A DNA stretch of 35,514 nt from Conidiobolus incongruus B7586 (taxonomy: Eukaryota; Entomophthoromycota; Entomophthoromycetes; Entomophthorales; Conidiobolaceae). Position numbers and translations under genes: made by a program. This document shows, piece by piece, positions 35,341 to 35,514 of this stretch. The DNA is taken from contig JNEM01013035.1 of assembly GCA_000697335.1 (NCBI GenBank), positions 1-35,514 of the forward strand, in the 5' to 3' direction. Positions within the stretch are counted from its first letter, which is position 1, and each line of letters starts with the position of its first letter. Below the pieces are notes generated by a model that had not been told where the DNA came from, searched no databases, and saw nothing but the letters and a program-made list of their open reading frames with translations.

Positions 35341-35514
35341 ATTCTTTAACTAAAATAAAGATGTTTTTTAGTATATTTTTTTAATTTATTAACAATTAAA
35401 AAAATAATAGTTAAAATTAATCTTTTAAATTTTAATAAGTTTTAAATATTTTTTTTAATTTTAAAATAATTTACCTAATAATAAATTATTAATTTAAATA
35501 ATATTTTATTATTA

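Overview
The window looks like nuclear DNA from a very AT-rich fungus, probably an early-diverging (zygomycete-type) lineage. The evidence is eukaryotic gene structure with GT-AG introns of 47-73 bp, a MAT-type HMG-box protein of fungal style, a Yta7/Abo1-type AAA-bromodomain protein, a Csr1-like Sec14 pair, a Tah18-type diflavin reductase and an Atg37-like acyl-CoA-binding membrane protein. Coding DNA is clearly richer in G+C than the spacers, which are mostly A/T. A low-GC member of the Conidiobolus/Entomophthoromycotina kind would fit, but this is inference; no rRNA or other phylogenetic marker is present.

Layout, left to right: (1) 1-8253, a gene-empty AT-rich arm; (2) 8254-8958 (+), MAT-type HMG-box protein; (3) 10126-13407 (-), intronless Yta7/ATAD2-family protein; (4) 14824-16122 (+) and 18089-19377 (+), a tandem pair of Csr1-like CRAL-TRIO proteins, each with three exons and introns at matching positions; (5) 19509-21516 (-), six-exon TAH18 homologue, convergent with the second CRAL-TRIO gene (131 bp apart); (6) 22486-23112 (+), WBP4-like U1-type zinc-finger protein, divergent from TAH18; (7) 23113-28237, a long AT-rich spacer holding a less AT-rich island without a recognisable gene; (8) 28238-29607 (+), four- or five-exon Atg37/ACBD5-like protein; (9) 29608-33024, a spacer with a 147-bp MITE-like element flanked by TA; (10) 33025-33864 (+), a Ser-rich leucine-zipper-like protein I do not recognise; (11) a diverged tandem duplication of about 0.36-0.4 kb running into the right edge.

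The genes do not form one pathway. They are ordinary housekeeping or regulatory genes: transcription and chromatin (HMG box, Yta7-like), lipid transfer (CRAL-TRIO pair), cytosolic Fe-S assembly (Tah18), splicing (WBP4-like) and peroxisome/autophagy (Atg37-like). I see no clearly new multi-gene system. The points most worth following are the TA-flanked MITE, the right-edge tandem repeat, patchy sequence identity between the CRAL-TRIO paralogues, the setting of the HMG gene, and several splice-site questions.
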